Of a DNA stretch of 64,000 nt, positions 24,074 through 35,372 are shown piece by piece. The position numbers and the translations under genes are program-made. This DNA comes from Podospora comata (Eukaryota; Ascomycota; Sordariomycetes; Sordariales; Podosporaceae): assembly GCA_017354895.1 (NCBI GenBank), contig CP071499.1, forward strand, positions 3,658,001 through 3,722,000, in the 5' to 3' direction. Under the pieces are notes generated by a model, which was not told the origin of the DNA, did no database searches, and saw only the letters and a program-made list of their open reading frames with translations. Every line of letters starts with the position of its first letter. Within the stretch, counting starts at the first letter, position 1.

Positions 24074-24627
24074 TTAAGCAGTGGCGGCAGCCTCCTCCTC
24101 CTTCTCCTCCTCTTTGGGAGCCTCCTCAGCCGAACCCTCGGCACCCTTCTTGGCCAGCCCGCGCAGCTCGTTAGCCAACAGGATCAGGTTCCCGGGGTCG
24201 GCGCCGCGGATCTTGACGACGCGGTCGGCGCTCTCGCCCTCGCCGAGCTTGCAGCCCTGGATGTCGACGCCCTTGCCCACCTGGCCGTCGACGACGAAGA
24301 CGAAGGAGGGCAGGGCGGTGATGCCGTACTCCTTTGCGATGTCGGCCGAGGCGTCGACGTCGATTTTGGCGAAGGCGAGCTGGCCTGGGACGGAGTGAGA
24401 CTTGGAGAGCTTAGCGAAGAGGGGGGCTATGGCTTTGCAGGGTCCGCACCTTGGGGGGCGAGATAGTGAGTAAAACGGCCGGGGGGGGGGGGATATTGTA
24501 GTTGGTAGAAAGTAAGTAGAGGGGGGACAACATACCACTCGGCCCAGAAGTCGAGGATGACGTATTTGGTGGAGGTGATGAGCTGGTTGAGCTCGTCCAG
24601 GGTGGAGATTTTGATTGGCTCGGCCAT
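24074..24627 (-). CDS. Thioredoxin-domain protein
   Basis: Exons 24627-24536 and 24449-24074 give 155 residues. The redox motif WCGPC at residues 31-35 is split by the intron (TG|GTATGT..CAAG|GTGCGG). It is followed by the thioredoxin fold with FAKIDVDASADIAKEYGITA and LPSFVFV (cis-Pro). The C-terminus ends in an acidic/Ala tail (EEAPKEEEKEEEAAA), longer than that of the roughly 105-residue classical thioredoxin. A cytosolic disulfide reductase or redox chaperone role follows from the family; the tail resembles that of fungal thioredoxin-like proteins. The intron contains a run of about 12 G on the plus strand. Confidence 0.93.
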
Positions 24628-25151
24628 TGTAGCGGTTTGTAGCGGGAGGAACTAAAAATATCGTTGGTATAAGTGTGAGATATGAAATTTCACGATTTCA
24701 GGGGTCGTAGAAATGGATATTTCACGATGCGCGAAGGGTTCACTGAAAGGGATTAATAATGGGGGTGCGGGGTTTATGGCAGAGCTACAGGACAGGGAGC
24801 GGGATTGCAATGGCGGGGTCTTTACCACGCGTGCTGGGGAGCGCGATGCGGGGCAGTTTGGATCAATCGAGTCTGTACCATGTCTTGGCTCCATGTCCCA
24901 CGGTTCACGGGCTCAACCCAGATGCTAACTCGCCTCTGCAATTCATTTGTCACAGCTTGGGGGTCCTGCAAGCCGCCATGACAGCTGCTCGAAAACGGAA
25001 GGTGCCACTGTCGCTGATCTGCCGAACCCAGCCTCTCGCTTCTCACTTTGCGATTCACCATTGCGGAGATTCCATTTAAGCTTAAATCGCCAGACCTTTC
25101 GCTGTCTCATCAGTCAAGTTCACTAAAGAGGCCATCTTGTAAACAGACAAC
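24628..25151. promoter_or_regulatory. Divergent promoter region, thioredoxin and methyltransferase
   Basis: A 524-base gap between the 5' ends of both genes. Two TTTCACGAT-like repeats (near 24685 and 24719) are the only pattern noticed. No TATA was assigned. Confidence 0.35.
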
Positions 25152-25876
25152 ATGGCCAACCTTGCCTCTGCAGAGCAGAGATTAAAGCTCGCCTGGAGCG
25201 CTCATACGACGCGATAGCAACCATCTACAACACCTGGGCCGTTAACCATCCATGTTCGCTGAGGTTCTCCTATCTAGATCGCCTCCTCAGTCTCTTGCAG
25301 ACCGAAAACCCAACAGATGACTCAGAAGCACCAACCAAGTCGGCGCTGGAGCTGGGCTGCGGCAACGGGTACCCCATCCTCCAACGCCTCTTTTCCGCCG
25401 GTTTGTTCTGTTGCATTGTGGCAAACGACCTCTCCTCTGTACAGCTCAACTCGGCCAAGTCGGAACTGGAGGCGAAACATGACAATGTCCAGGCAGACTG
25501 GAGACAAGGGGATATGATATGTCTGTCGTTTAACCCCTGCTCCTTCGACATCATCATTGGCCTCTACACGCTTATACATCTGCCACGCTCCGAACAGCTG
25601 CTCATGCTTAAGAAGATCAGTCTCTGGTTGAAGCCGGGCGGGCTTGCCCTTGTCAACTTCAGCAAAGAGGACACGGAGGCCGACGTCATTGAGGAGTGGC
25701 TGGGCCGCGAAGAGGGCTGGATGTTCTGGTCCGGGTACGGAGCCGATAACATGCCGCGTCTGATCCAACAGGTGGACGGTTTGGAGGTGGTGGTGGGTGA
25801 GCTCAGACCGGAGGACGAAGGCTCAGCTAATGTTGAGTCTTATTGGGTTATCCTTCGCAAAATCCCGACACATTAA
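25152..25876 (+). pseudogene. Class I SAM-dependent methyltransferase with an apparent 5' frameshift
   Basis: From about 25180 to the stop a clean frame encodes a class I methyltransferase. It has RLERSYDAIATIYNTWA, motif I ALELGCGNGYPILQRL, ADWRQGDMICLSF, the FDIIIGLYTLIHLPR block, LKPGGLALVNF and a final ESYWVILRK. It has no in-frame ATG before about residue 75. The only well-placed ATG (25152, context CAACATGG) opens in another frame and meets a stop after 21 codons. One missing base near 25170-25180 (repeat GCAGAGCAGAG) would explain this. The alternatives are an unrecognised upstream exon using the CTCTGCAG acceptor, or a sequence error. The substrate is unknown; relatives transfer methyl to small molecules. 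Confidence 0.6.
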
Positions 25877-26654
25877 AACTGAGGACGACTTTCTCATAAA
25901 ACGACCATCAAATTCTACACACCATGATTGAACTTCGTGCGGACCATCTCATCCGCTGGGCGCCAAGGGAAAGTTCCTTGCGTACGCTATTGGATGACAG
26001 AAAGCCTCACTGGTTGCCTTGCAATGCACCGTCGTCATGCGCCCAAGTAATCGAAACCGATAACGAGGAGGGGAGGCTGCAAGCGCGCAGCGAGCTTTTC
26101 AACACTTAGAGTCAGAGGCCGCTGGGGCTGAGCTGAGCTGAATTCGGAATGAAACAACACCGAATTTCCGGTTCAGAGCCTTATCAGCTACTACATAGCT
26201 CCAAGCCGTGTGACCTCGATGCAGGGGAAATATCGAAAGAAAGATAAGAATTTAACACAGCCCTACCCCCCCCCCCATAGCGTCCCGATAGAGCGGCGCA
26301 GCAGCATGCTCCTTTGTCCGCCAATTTCACCACGAGACTGCTTTGGGCAAAGAGCTCTCGTTTTCTGTGGGGAATCAGCCCCCCCCCAAGAAAAGGGAAG
26401 CCCTGCCTAGAGGAAAGAAACGTCCGCCCACGACGCCACCAATCTGTCTGGTCGATTCACCTGAGTGTGTCGTGTGGCCAACAACGGTCATAACTGGACT
26501 GTGGCTTAGTGCGTATAGCTTTCGGGATGCCGCACATCCTGGTCTAAAAATTATAATATATCTTGCATGGGACGCAGATAGACAACCGACTGTCAAGATC
26601 ATCACCACCCTTCCACTACTACGCTGGCATAGCACTCATATAGCTGGTTATCTT
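25877..26654. other. Intergenic
   Basis: Holds a C-homopolymer near 26269 and a second C-run near 26382. The frame of the next gene stays open upstream of its ATG to 26343 but without an ATG. No other gene was seen. Confidence 0.45.
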
Positions 26655-28555
26655 ATGGATGGAAACATCACTCTACGTTATGTCGGCGGGTTCGGTTTTG
26701 AAGGGCCCTATAAATTTCTCCAAGAGGCGCTTGCAAACACAACTGACCCCCTGGCAAGCCCGTACCTCCAACTGGCCCACGATGGAAGCTACATCTCCAT
26801 TACCCGTGATGCCTGCCTGGCCATCACAAACATGACAGCCGATATCTACACGGCGTACGATAACCAGGGGATATGGAATAGACTTGTGAGTTTTTCTCAT
26901 CATGTTCCGTGGAAAAGATGATAAACTGACGACAACAGGTCACCTGGAAATTCCCCCTTGTCTCCCTCCTTTTTCACTTCTCCCGTCCTCCCTTCCCCCT
27001 CCGAGTATGGACGAACACCAGTCTTTTCATGCTGATCCACCTCCTGGGCAGCCCTGTAACAAATATCGCGTCCCTCTTGCACACGCTCTCTTCCTGCCGG
27101 CACAGCGCAAAGATGATGCAAAAGAAGCTACGAGATATCCAAAGAGACATCAAGGACGAGTTGGCGTCCTGGAGGCTGGAAAACCCCCTGGCGAGGGAGT
27201 TGGTACACAGCCACTCGGGAAAATCCGCCAGCGAGCGAAAATACGCCAGCCTGTGGAAGCAGCTGTCTCTGATCAAAGTCTCGTACGATGAATGGGGCGT
27301 CGAATCCTCCGAGTTCCTCATGCGTACGCTTGACAGCCTCTTCCTCGACCCTCTGCCCCTTCGTTATGGGTCAAGATCACTCGTTCAAAGAAGGGAAGTA
27401 CTCGCCCAGATTAAAAAGGCGGCTGACATGCTCGCTGCTGATCGGGCGACGTATGTGCTTCCTATTTTCATCGCGCAGTTTGTGTTTATCGCCTCCATCA
27501 GCGCGGCGTTTTGGAGGGTGATTGGGGTTTTCCCTGAGAATGGGGAGTGGACGAATGTGGAGGCTTATTCGATCGCCATGTCGGCGCCGTTTTTGTACAT
27601 GGTGCCGGCTGTGTTTTTGAGCGCGATTATCGGGGTGAGTCAGACGGAGAGGAGTGTGGTGAGGGTGTTGAATGATTTGGGGGAGAAGCTGATGAAGGAG
27701 GAGTGGGTGGTTGAGAGGGGGGTTTCTTCGGGGACCGAGGGTGAGAAGGAGAGGGCGGTGGTGCTTTCGGTTGGTGTTGCGGCTGGACGTGGGGCGTCTC
27801 CAGTAACGAGTGATACTGAGAGGGATGAGAGTCCTGGGAGTGAACAGTTGCTGCTGTTGACGCCTCGGGGCCAAGCGACAACTGCTGAACCGACAACAAA
27901 TGTCAGCGCAGAGGCTGTAAAGAGGGAATCGGTCAGGATACCGGTCGTGGTGGAGAAACAGCCCATTTTTCAGAGGGTGTGTCACGGGGGAATCTATGGC
28001 TGGCGGCCCGAGATCCTCACAGCACGACAGATACGACAGACATGGCGCCACGTTGTTTTGGCCTTGAATCTCGTCATCATGTCTGTGGTTGTGGCATCAT
28101 GGATATCTTACCGGGTGCCTCCGGAAGGATTCGACTGTCGTAACGCAGGGCAGGCGGCGCTGTTGATAATGTGGTTGCTCAGCTTTGTGCTGGACTGTGT
28201 CCTTGCATACTACATGGACCGCTGGGGCCATCTCGAGAGTGGGAAGGGATACTGGTATGAGGCTGTGTTTATCAAGGACTTCATCGTGGGATGGGCGGCC
28301 GTTGTCATGATTTTGGTTGTCCAAGTAGGCATCTTCAACCGGTGCGACTGCTTCTCGCTTTGGGGAAAGGTCCCGGTTGCTCTGCCGCAGATTCCAGAGG
28401 TTGCTGCTGTGTTGATGCATCGTATTTCATTTGAGTGGCCTGCGGTGACATTTGGATGGATTGCTATAGAGCTCGGCATTTGCGCTGTGATTTGGTGGAC
28501 GTATAGAGATGCCTTTAGCGTGTATAACCAAGAGGACGGGGGTGAGGAGAAATGA
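26655..28555 (+). CDS. Fungal multi-pass membrane protein, unknown function
   Basis: Exons 26655-26885 and 26939-28555 give 615 residues. It starts MDGNITLRYVGGFGFEGPYK. An extracellular-looking segment with glycosylation sites follows, then hydrophobic stretches near FPLVSLLFHFSRPPFPLRVW, YVLPIFIAQFVFIASISAAF and YMVPAVFLSAIIGVS. A Ser/Thr/Glu-rich cytoplasmic loop of about 110 residues comes next, then four more helices (VVLALNLVIMSVVVASW, LLIMWLLSFVLDCVLAYYMD, VGWAAVVMILVVQVGIF, FGWIAIELGICAVIWW). Seven or so helices fit a widespread Pezizomycotina family without known activity. The start is the only ATG before the conserved part; the upstream open frame lacks one. Confidence 0.82.
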
Positions 28556-28982
28556 AGCCCGCCACCCGTCGGTCATTTCGTGGACGATGTAGCTATGCGT
28601 ACAATGCAGGAGATCAATACGCAACTATTTTGCTGTCATTATGGCCGTGCCAGGTGTGTTAACTGTCATTGAAGCCCTGTTGGCTCTAAATTTGAAGGCC
28701 ATAAGATAATACAAAGGTGCCCCATTATCTTAAAAGGTCTTAAAGGTACCTAATGGCCAAGTGTTGGCGGTCAGTTCAAGCTGCCACAGAATAGCGCCCC
28801 CTGAGAACGCCGCCGGCGTTTTGCCCCTGTCGCGGTCCATCGCCAAGTCAGGCAACCAGCGGTGGGTTCCACAACGCTAACATTTTGATCATAACCTGGC
28901 ATTCGGGTATAAATAACGACATGCACCTTACCTACCTAACTACCTACCTACCTACTCTCGAACCCAGCTCAGTTCTACCATC
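28556..28982. other. Intergenic with CTACC microsatellite
   Basis: Contains a TATA box (TATAAATAA, 28908-28916) 75 bases before the next ATG, and a TACC/CTACC tetranucleotide run at about 28925-28955 in the likely 5' UTR. A stretch near 28690-28740 (ATTATCTTAAAAGGTCTTAAAGG) loosely resembles the window's minisatellite. Confidence 0.5.
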
Positions 28983-31487
28983 ATGGCCCGTACAACTCAG
29001 ATACATAGAGCCCAACGTGATGCAGCCAAGATCGCCCCTCGAACTTGTATCGTTCAGCCAACCACACCCAATCCGGAAAGGCAACAGCCGTACCAGTATC
29101 TCGGCATTAATGTCGACCTCCGCCACCTCTTGCGGCACTGGACTCTCGCACCGGGCGTCGACTATTACCGTGTGGGGTGTTTCGAGGTATATGGTGCCTG
29201 CACCAAGACACAGCCCATCATGGTTCGGGAGGTGGCCATGACGCTTCTCATGGACCGCTTGACCGACAAACCTGGCTGGCATGAAAAGGTCTTTGACGAG
29301 GAAATCGTTGCCAAATGGAAACAGGAAGCTCTGAGAGCACCCGAGGATGACATTTGGAACTCCATCATCACCGATCAAATCTTGCAAAACCTCGAGGAGA
29401 TGCGGCAAGTACTGGCCAGGGGTGATCCTGAAGAAATCGAAGATTATCCCTGGGACTGGGCTTACCATCCTCAAAAACCAGCGCGCCAGAGGATCATATC
29501 AGAGCAGGCGTTTGATTACGTATGTATTCTTTTCCTCATCAGAGTTGCGGCTAGGTACTCATACGACTCCAGTGTATTGCTGAGCTTCGCTGCAAAGCTG
29601 TCGAGTTCAACAAAAGTGGCCTGATCTTTACGCTCAACACAAACGAGAACATGGCCATCAAGTCGGACTCTGTTGTCACCGACGAGCTTCGTGAAGACCT
29701 CAGAGCCGCCTTCAACAAACTCGTGGCTGAGCAAGGCTCTAACCCTGACTGGCACCCACGGGCTCAAGAGATGGTCCAGGACCTTGTTCACCCGTCCATG
29801 CACCCCTTTGTCTACGGGAAATCCCTATTTTTCCAAGACGAGGTTGTGGGGGTCGAGGATGCCGTTGAGAAGTGGGCTGGCAAGGGCCAGGTCATTGAGA
29901 AGCCGCTCACCAAACCCCGCGAAGAGATGAGCGACTTTAATGACTACAACGGCCAAGAGTATGCGTTCTGGTCTGAGAAATACCAATGGCTTCCTGCCAA
30001 CCTAGCCTTTCAGGACGATGGTACAGTCAGGTTCACCAGTTACATCAACAACCTGCACCCAAAGAGACACCCCGAGATCTATCGTACCATCGAGCGGCTC
30101 ATTGACACGGCTATTCCGGCATGGGAACGGGTCTTGAGCGGAAAGGCCACCATCGGTGAACCCTACATCGAAAGGAGGTCCTCCAACGATTGGAAACGCG
30201 GAAAGAAAGTCGTCCCAGTGCAACAGCGGTTTGGGCCCGCTCCAGTATTCGGCAGCGCATATGACAAGGACGCTTATGAGGCTCAGCCGGACGATTTGCG
30301 GCCCGGACTTATCAGGGAGTGGGAAGAAAAGAATGGCAGGCCTGTTCCATTGGGTAAGTTCGATCTATGCGAGGTGGAGAGCTGGACAGGGCTAGATGAA
30401 TGGACCTCCAACCCAGAGCAGTACGAGGGTCTTACTCTGGAAGAGCAGAAAGAGAGACTTTTGCTCAAGTACAAGTGGAAAGAAATTCGGGATGTTATCC
30501 TTCCAGAACCCCTGGGCTTTCAGCCAGTGACATACACCACCGAGCACAAACTCAGTGAGAAATTTAAGGAAACCGGTCTTCAGGTCATTGTGAAGATGGC
30601 TACGATTGAGCTTACCCCGGAAAAGCCCGACTTCCCGGTTGGAGGTTGGCACGTAAGTGAACCCCTATCTTTACTCCCTTCTGGATAGGTACTGACACCA
30701 AGCCTGGGGCTAGATTGAGGGCATGATGAGCGAGCACATTGTTGCCACAGCTCTCTACTACCTTGATTCAGAGAACATCACCACGAGCTCCCTTGAGTTT
30801 CGCATGAAAGCAGATGAGCACCCGGATTTGGAAGATACTATCGGGCAGGATAACTATCGGCCCAATGAGGTCATGTTTGGTTGTCTGTTTACGAACGGAG
30901 AAGCTCTGCAGAAGCTCGGCAACGTTGAAACGCGTCAGGGACGCCTTCTTGCCTTCCCAAATGTTTTGTGAGTGGATTCAATCCGAGGTAATAACCTGTT
31001 TTGACACATTCGTCTAACCTACTATCTACGAAACAGCCAGCATCGCGTCTCTCCCTTCAGTCTCCAGGACCGGACCAAGCCGGGACATCGACGCTTCATT
31101 GCTCTTTGGCTCGTTGATCCACACCAACGAATCATCTCCACTGCCAACGTACCACCGCAACAGCTGGACTGGTGGGCAGAAGCCGTCTTTGGGGGCAAGG
31201 ACCAGGTGGAAAAGGGTGAGCTCCCTTCCGAGGTGTTTCAACTCTTGCTCGAGCAGGGGCTCGCGGACACAATCTCCCCGCCAAAGGAGGTGCTTGACAA
31301 GATGAACAATCGGTTGCCGCCTGAACTTATGAACATGGTGCGCAAGCAGCGAGTTATACCACAAGCTCTGATGACGAGAGAGGAGGCAAAGGAGCACAGG
31401 TTGAAGTTGATGGAAGAGCGGAGCACGTTTCACGAAGAGGCAGAGTCATCCTGGACGAGGGTGCAGTTCAACTTTTGCGAACACTAG
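28983..31487 (+). CDS. DUF4246 protein, probable 2-oxoglutarate/Fe(II) oxygenase
   Basis: Exons 28983-29519, 29573-30652, 30714-30967 and 31037-31487 give 773 residues. The DUF4246 family (PF14033) is fungal and often fused in appearance to a 2OG-Fe(II) oxygenase core. The core is visible here: GGWHIEGM places His539 and Glu541 across an intron. FQHRVSPFSL (His626) follows, then PGHRRFIALWLVDPH, where an Arg may bind the co-substrate. This HxE..H pattern is a variant of HxD..H. Full family length is present and all three introns keep frame. The substrate is unknown. The neighbour downstream is a Dal5-type carrier, which may or may not be related. Confidence 0.92.
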
Positions 31488-31838
31488 TCATATCCCCGTT
31501 ATCTTAGGTAGTTATGGAAGTCATGCAGGTGCTTGTAGGTGTTGTCCAATGGTGGTGGTTATTCCCTGGAACGATACGACGCTGACCAAGCTATTTTCAC
31601 CAAAGGAGATAGTTTGTGATCATGAGCACAACAACGAGCAAGGGGCTGCCCCTCACCGGCGGTTCATTTATATCCGTTGCAACTCTTATATCTTAACTGC
31701 CTGCATCGCACGTTGCGGCCGCGTCGACTATGACACCCAGGTAGCAGGTCTCCCGCATCGCTACCAGACAGTAATAAATGAATCCCGGGTGCTTCCCGCA
31801 CTTACGCAACTAATAAGAGTCTCTTCATAGCCTCCACC
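31488..31838. other. Intergenic
   Basis: The short gap between the DUF4246 stop and the MFS start. A GCGGCCGCGTCGAC stretch lies near 31715-31730. No gene seen. Confidence 0.45.
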
Positions 31839-33601
31839 ATGGCAGCAGAGGTAGACTCAGCTCTGCCCGCAGAAGACGCAATCCATACCGAGAAGGCCCT
31901 TGGTACACTTCCTCATGAGGAGAACCCCCGGTTAGACAAGATCCTTAACCGGAAGTTTGACCTTCACATTCTCCCTTGGTTATTTGGTATCTGGTCAGTG
32001 GACTCATATTCACATTCTCACATTCTCACAGTCTCACAACCCCAGGCTCTTCTCCTTCATCGACCGCTCCAACATAGGCAACGCCCGCCTCGCCGGCCTC
32101 CCCGAAGACCTCGGCATCGCCGGCGTCGGCACCCAGTTCAACCTCGCCCTCCTGGTCTTTTACATCCCCTATATCCTCGTCGACGTCCCCTCCAACCTCC
32201 TCCTCAAAAAGTTCCGCGCGGGCGTCTACCTCCCTTCCCTCATCACAGCCTGGGGCGTGGTGTGCTTGTCCATAGGGTTTGTCAAGTCCTATGCCGGGCT
32301 GATCGTCTGCCGGCTGTTGCTGGGGTTGTTTGAGGGTGGGATTTTGGGAGGGGTGATCATTTATCTGGCCATGTTTTACAAGAGGCATGAGATGCTGTAT
32401 CGGAGTGGGCTGTTTTACTGTGCGGCGCCGTTGAGTGGTGCTTTTGGGGGGTTGCTGGCGGGGGCGTTGGGGAATATTGAGGTGGGGGGGTATAAGAGGT
32501 GGCCGTGGATCTTCTTTGGTGGGTTGAAAATGTCTCATGATTTTGTGTACCTAGGTGGGAATGATACTGACGATGTGAACAGTCGAGGGGGCGGCGACGG
32601 TGGTGTTTGGGATCGTTTGCTTCTTCTTCATGCCTGATACGCCGGCCGCGTCACGGTTTTTGACAGAAGAAGAACGGGATTGGGCACTGAAGAGGATGAA
32701 GATCGATGCGAGCGGCTCTACGGCTCTGGAGACAGTCGATGAGGAGAAGTTCGACTGGTTTTGGGTGTGGATGGCCATCAAGTCACCGCAGATGTGGTTC
32801 TGTGCTGGTGTTTGGTTCTTTTTGCTGGTGCCTCTCTACGTATGTCATCAAGTGACAGGTTGCCTAAACGTTCACTGACAAAAACAGAGTTTCTCGTTGT
32901 TCTTGCCGTCAATCGTCGCCGGCATGGGCTACACGTCAACCACAGCGCAGCTCTTTACCGTGCCACCCAACATGGCCGGCTTCGTCGTGGTCATTCTCAC
33001 TGCTCACTTCTCTGACAAGGTCAAAAATCGAGGCGGCTTCATTGCTGCCGGCACTGTGGTGGGGATAGCGGGTTATGTGATGCTCCTTGTATCTGAGCAG
33101 AATGCAGTCAAGTATGCCGGCACATTTCTGATTGCTATGGGAGTATTTCAAGCTTCACCTATGCTGATGGTAGGTGTTGGCATTTGGCCAGATCTTCGGA
33201 TGATGCTAACTTGGTTTCCAGGGGTGGGTTGCCAACAACCTGGCTCCTCACTACGTCAGGGCAGTGGGAGTGGGCATTGTGATATCCATCGCCAATTGCT
33301 CGGCCTTCATTGGAACGTTTATCTACTTGCAACGAGATGCGTATGTCACCCGCGGTAGCACTTTCTACTGCAATGGTCCAAAAGCTGACATTTTACCTCT
33401 CTGAACAGGCCAAAATACGCCCTGGGCCATTCCATCAGTCTTGGTGCCTTGGTTATCACACTCTTCCTGACGGGCCTTCAGGTGGCATATCTCAGTTGGG
33501 AGAACAGAAAGCGTGATAGCGGAGAAAGAGACGTTCGATTGGTGGAAGGGAGTGTGCATCGGCTCGGGCATCGTCATCCTGCTTTTCGCTACACACTGTA
33601 A
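31839..33601 (+). CDS. Dal5/allantoate-permease family MFS transporter
   Basis: Six exons (31839-31993, 32046-32518, 32583-32839, 32888-33169, 33222-33340, 33409-33601) give 492 residues in frame. It is an anion:cation symporter (ACS) family carrier with 12 predicted helices. Visible signatures are FSFIDRSNIGNARLAGL after helix 1, FYIPYILVDVPSNLLLKKF, CRLLLGLFEGG and FFVEGAATVVFG. The family moves allantoate, nicotinate, pantothenate, biotin precursors, sulfonates and similar anions. The second intron uses a GTGGGT donor, chosen because it restores WIFFVEGAATVV. The C-terminus is short and basic. It lies about 1.8 kb upstream of the TauD dioxygenase gene's 3' end, so sulfonate uptake is a possible but unproven cargo. 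Confidence 0.92.
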
Positions 33602-34023
33602 AAAAGAATCGACAGTAGAGAGCTCCAGGCACTATACTTACCTAAACAGCACCAAGTGTTGACTATGCATGAAGGTGTGTTAACCAAAGGCACTTGCTCC
33701 CTGTGCATCATCAACTTTCTGACCGCTGCACTTGATCCCCAGATCCCCACAGGTTGGCGCCAGTAGGTCTCGAACCTACTCTGGGTTCAAATACGGCCTC
33801 ACAAATTCTATTGCGCACCCCCCCTTTACTCCCTGTGCATCCTATCATCGGGGCTAGGGCTATAGATGTGAAGTTCAGTCAACGGCAACATAGCAAAGGC
33901 TGCTCCTGGAACAACCTGGAGCAACCAAAGGCCACCAACACTGCGTTCAGCCATGCCTTCAACGAACTGAAGTTCTCGCACACCCTGTTGTTCACCAAAC
34001 TGAGCACTCAGTTGGCCAAACCC

Positions 34024-34071
34024 CAGTTGAGCACCCAGTTGAGCACCCAGTTGAGCACCCAGTTGAGTGCC
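34024..34071. repeat. 12-base tandem repeat, four units
   Basis: Unit CAGTTGAGCACC repeated about four times, the last unit degenerate. It shares GTTGAGCA with the inverted 12-base array at 40050-40083. Confidence 0.85.
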
Positions 34072-34086
34072 TAGGTATCTAGGCAG

Positions 34087-34200
34087 CACAATGGCCTACA
34101 CTTGTTGTTCACAAGATCAAGGTTCCCTTTTGTATTGGGCTCTGGGGCAAATAAAGCGCAGATATTTCTTCAAATTCACTCTCTCGTATGCCGATCCCAG
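34087..34200. repeat. Dispersed repeat, copy A
   Basis: The segment from CCTACACTTG through ACAAGATCA, GGGGCAAAT and CTCTCGTATG aligns with few short gaps to 44610-44715. It is a diverged duplicate of unknown nature. Confidence 0.55.
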
Positions 34201-34605
34201 ATGTCACCATCCACGCCCAAGAGGATAGCGCCGTCGCACTCGGTAGCTTCCCCAATGCGGAAGCTCGCTCTCATTCAGGCGGTCAGTTCCGAAATCCGGG
34301 GTGCATAATCCACTGCCGCCGATGAATACTACCGTTACCCAGTTTTTATTTCTTCACAATGCCCACGTCGTTTCATTCTTATTGCAACTGTCCACTGGTC
34401 TTTCGGCGCGGATGAGCACCGAAAGCAACAGCAAGCGGCATAGGAACGTTCGGGGGCGAGGGCTCCGAAAGTCAGTGGGCATTGACATAAATCCCACGAA
34501 TGATCAGGTCGTGTTTACAAGAGGCTTGTTTAATATGGCCGGTAAATATACCCGTAGAGCAATCATCCCGGCTCGGCAGTCCGCCGCGTGATTTCTGGTG
34601 AACAG

Positions 34606-34612
34606 TATAAAT
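34606..34612 (+). promoter_or_regulatory. TATA box of the metallopeptidase gene
   Basis: TATAAAT, 117 bases before the ATG at 34723. Confidence 0.45.
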
Positions 34613-34722
34613 CTCTCCGTTCACCTCTCCGTCAGGTCCATATACCTCTTTTCTCGGTATCAACATTGAACTCCCAATCCCTGTGCTGACCGTCATCGTC
34701 TCCGGGATCACACTGCCCCAAC

Positions 34723-35262
34723 ATGCGTGTCCTTCTCCAGCTCTTTACCCTCCTCTGGGTCTACACATCCTTCGCCACCGCAGCCATCAGCTGGAGCCTC
34801 CAGAAGGCGAGCAACCCGACCTCTGACCAGAACGACGCCTACGCCCGTATCGAGAATGCCATGCGTCTCGCCGTTGCCAGGTACAACAGGCTCGCTCCAC
34901 GGGCAAACAAAGTCGTGACAGTCCAATACGTCCCCTCTGTCCAAACCGCTGACGGCAACTTCAACGGCAACATCCGCTTCGGCTCAAACAGGTCCTATAT
35001 GAATGAACGAGTTGCGCTACACGAGATCTCTCACACGCTAGGTGTGGGTACCACCAACGGGTTCAACCAGCGCTGCTCTCAAAACAACTGGCCGACAGCC
35101 ACCCCCCTTCTGAAGAGCTGGGATGGGCAAGACGCAAAGATTAACTGCGGAGGCTCACACGTGTGGCCTTATGGTCTTAACCAGAATTCAGAAATGAGTG
35201 AAACGAACGCGAACAGACATTGTCAGCTCGTGAACGCGATGATCATTGATGGCATGTTTTGA
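34723..35262 (+). CDS. Secreted zinc metallopeptidase-like protein (HExxH)
   Basis: One exon, 179 residues. A signal peptide (LLQLFTLLWVYTSFATA) is followed by a small domain with the metzincin-like zinc motif ALHEISHTLGVG, in which HEISH and a following Gly are visible. Conserved cysteines and CGGSHVWPYGLN come next, then SETNANRHCQLVNAMIIDGMF, whose last Met may serve as a Met-turn. Such domains occur in fungi and bacteria alone or fused to ricin-type lectin domains; this copy has no lectin domain. It is likely extracellular. Proteolytic activity is inferred from the motif only. ATG context AACATGC. Confidence 0.85.
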   Translation: MRVLLQLFTLLWVYTSFATAAISWSLQKASNPTSDQNDAYARIENAMRLAVARYNRLAPRANKVVTVQYVPSVQTADGNFNGNIRFGSNRSYMNERVALHEISHTLGVGTTNGFNQRCSQNNWPTATPLLKSWDGQDAKINCGGSHVWPYGLNQNSEMSETNANRHCQLVNAMIIDGMF

Positions 35263-35372
35263 TGGGTTAGGGTTGTGAATTGGGTTAGGGTTAAGGTTAC
35301 TTGGAGTTTTGCACACACCATCCTCACAGGGGCTTTCCCCTGTCACCGGCTCAAAGAAAGAAAGAAGAGCAA

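Larger units (their letters stand above)
33602..34722. other. Intergenic with repeats
   Basis: Holds an isolated B-box-like GGTTCGAGACC on the minus strand (about 33762-33772), a 12-base tandem repeat (34024-34071), a roughly 110-base segment similar to one at 44.6 kb, and a TATA box at 34606-34612. No gene seen. Confidence 0.5.

Noticed and set aside
26343-26654. A longer N-terminus for the membrane protein at 26655
   Set aside because: The frame is open but contains no ATG, and the sequence lacks conservation character; the start at MDGNIT fits better.
33755-33850. A tRNA gene
   Set aside because: Only a T-arm-like hairpin fits; D arm, anticodon arm and acceptor 5' strand are missing.
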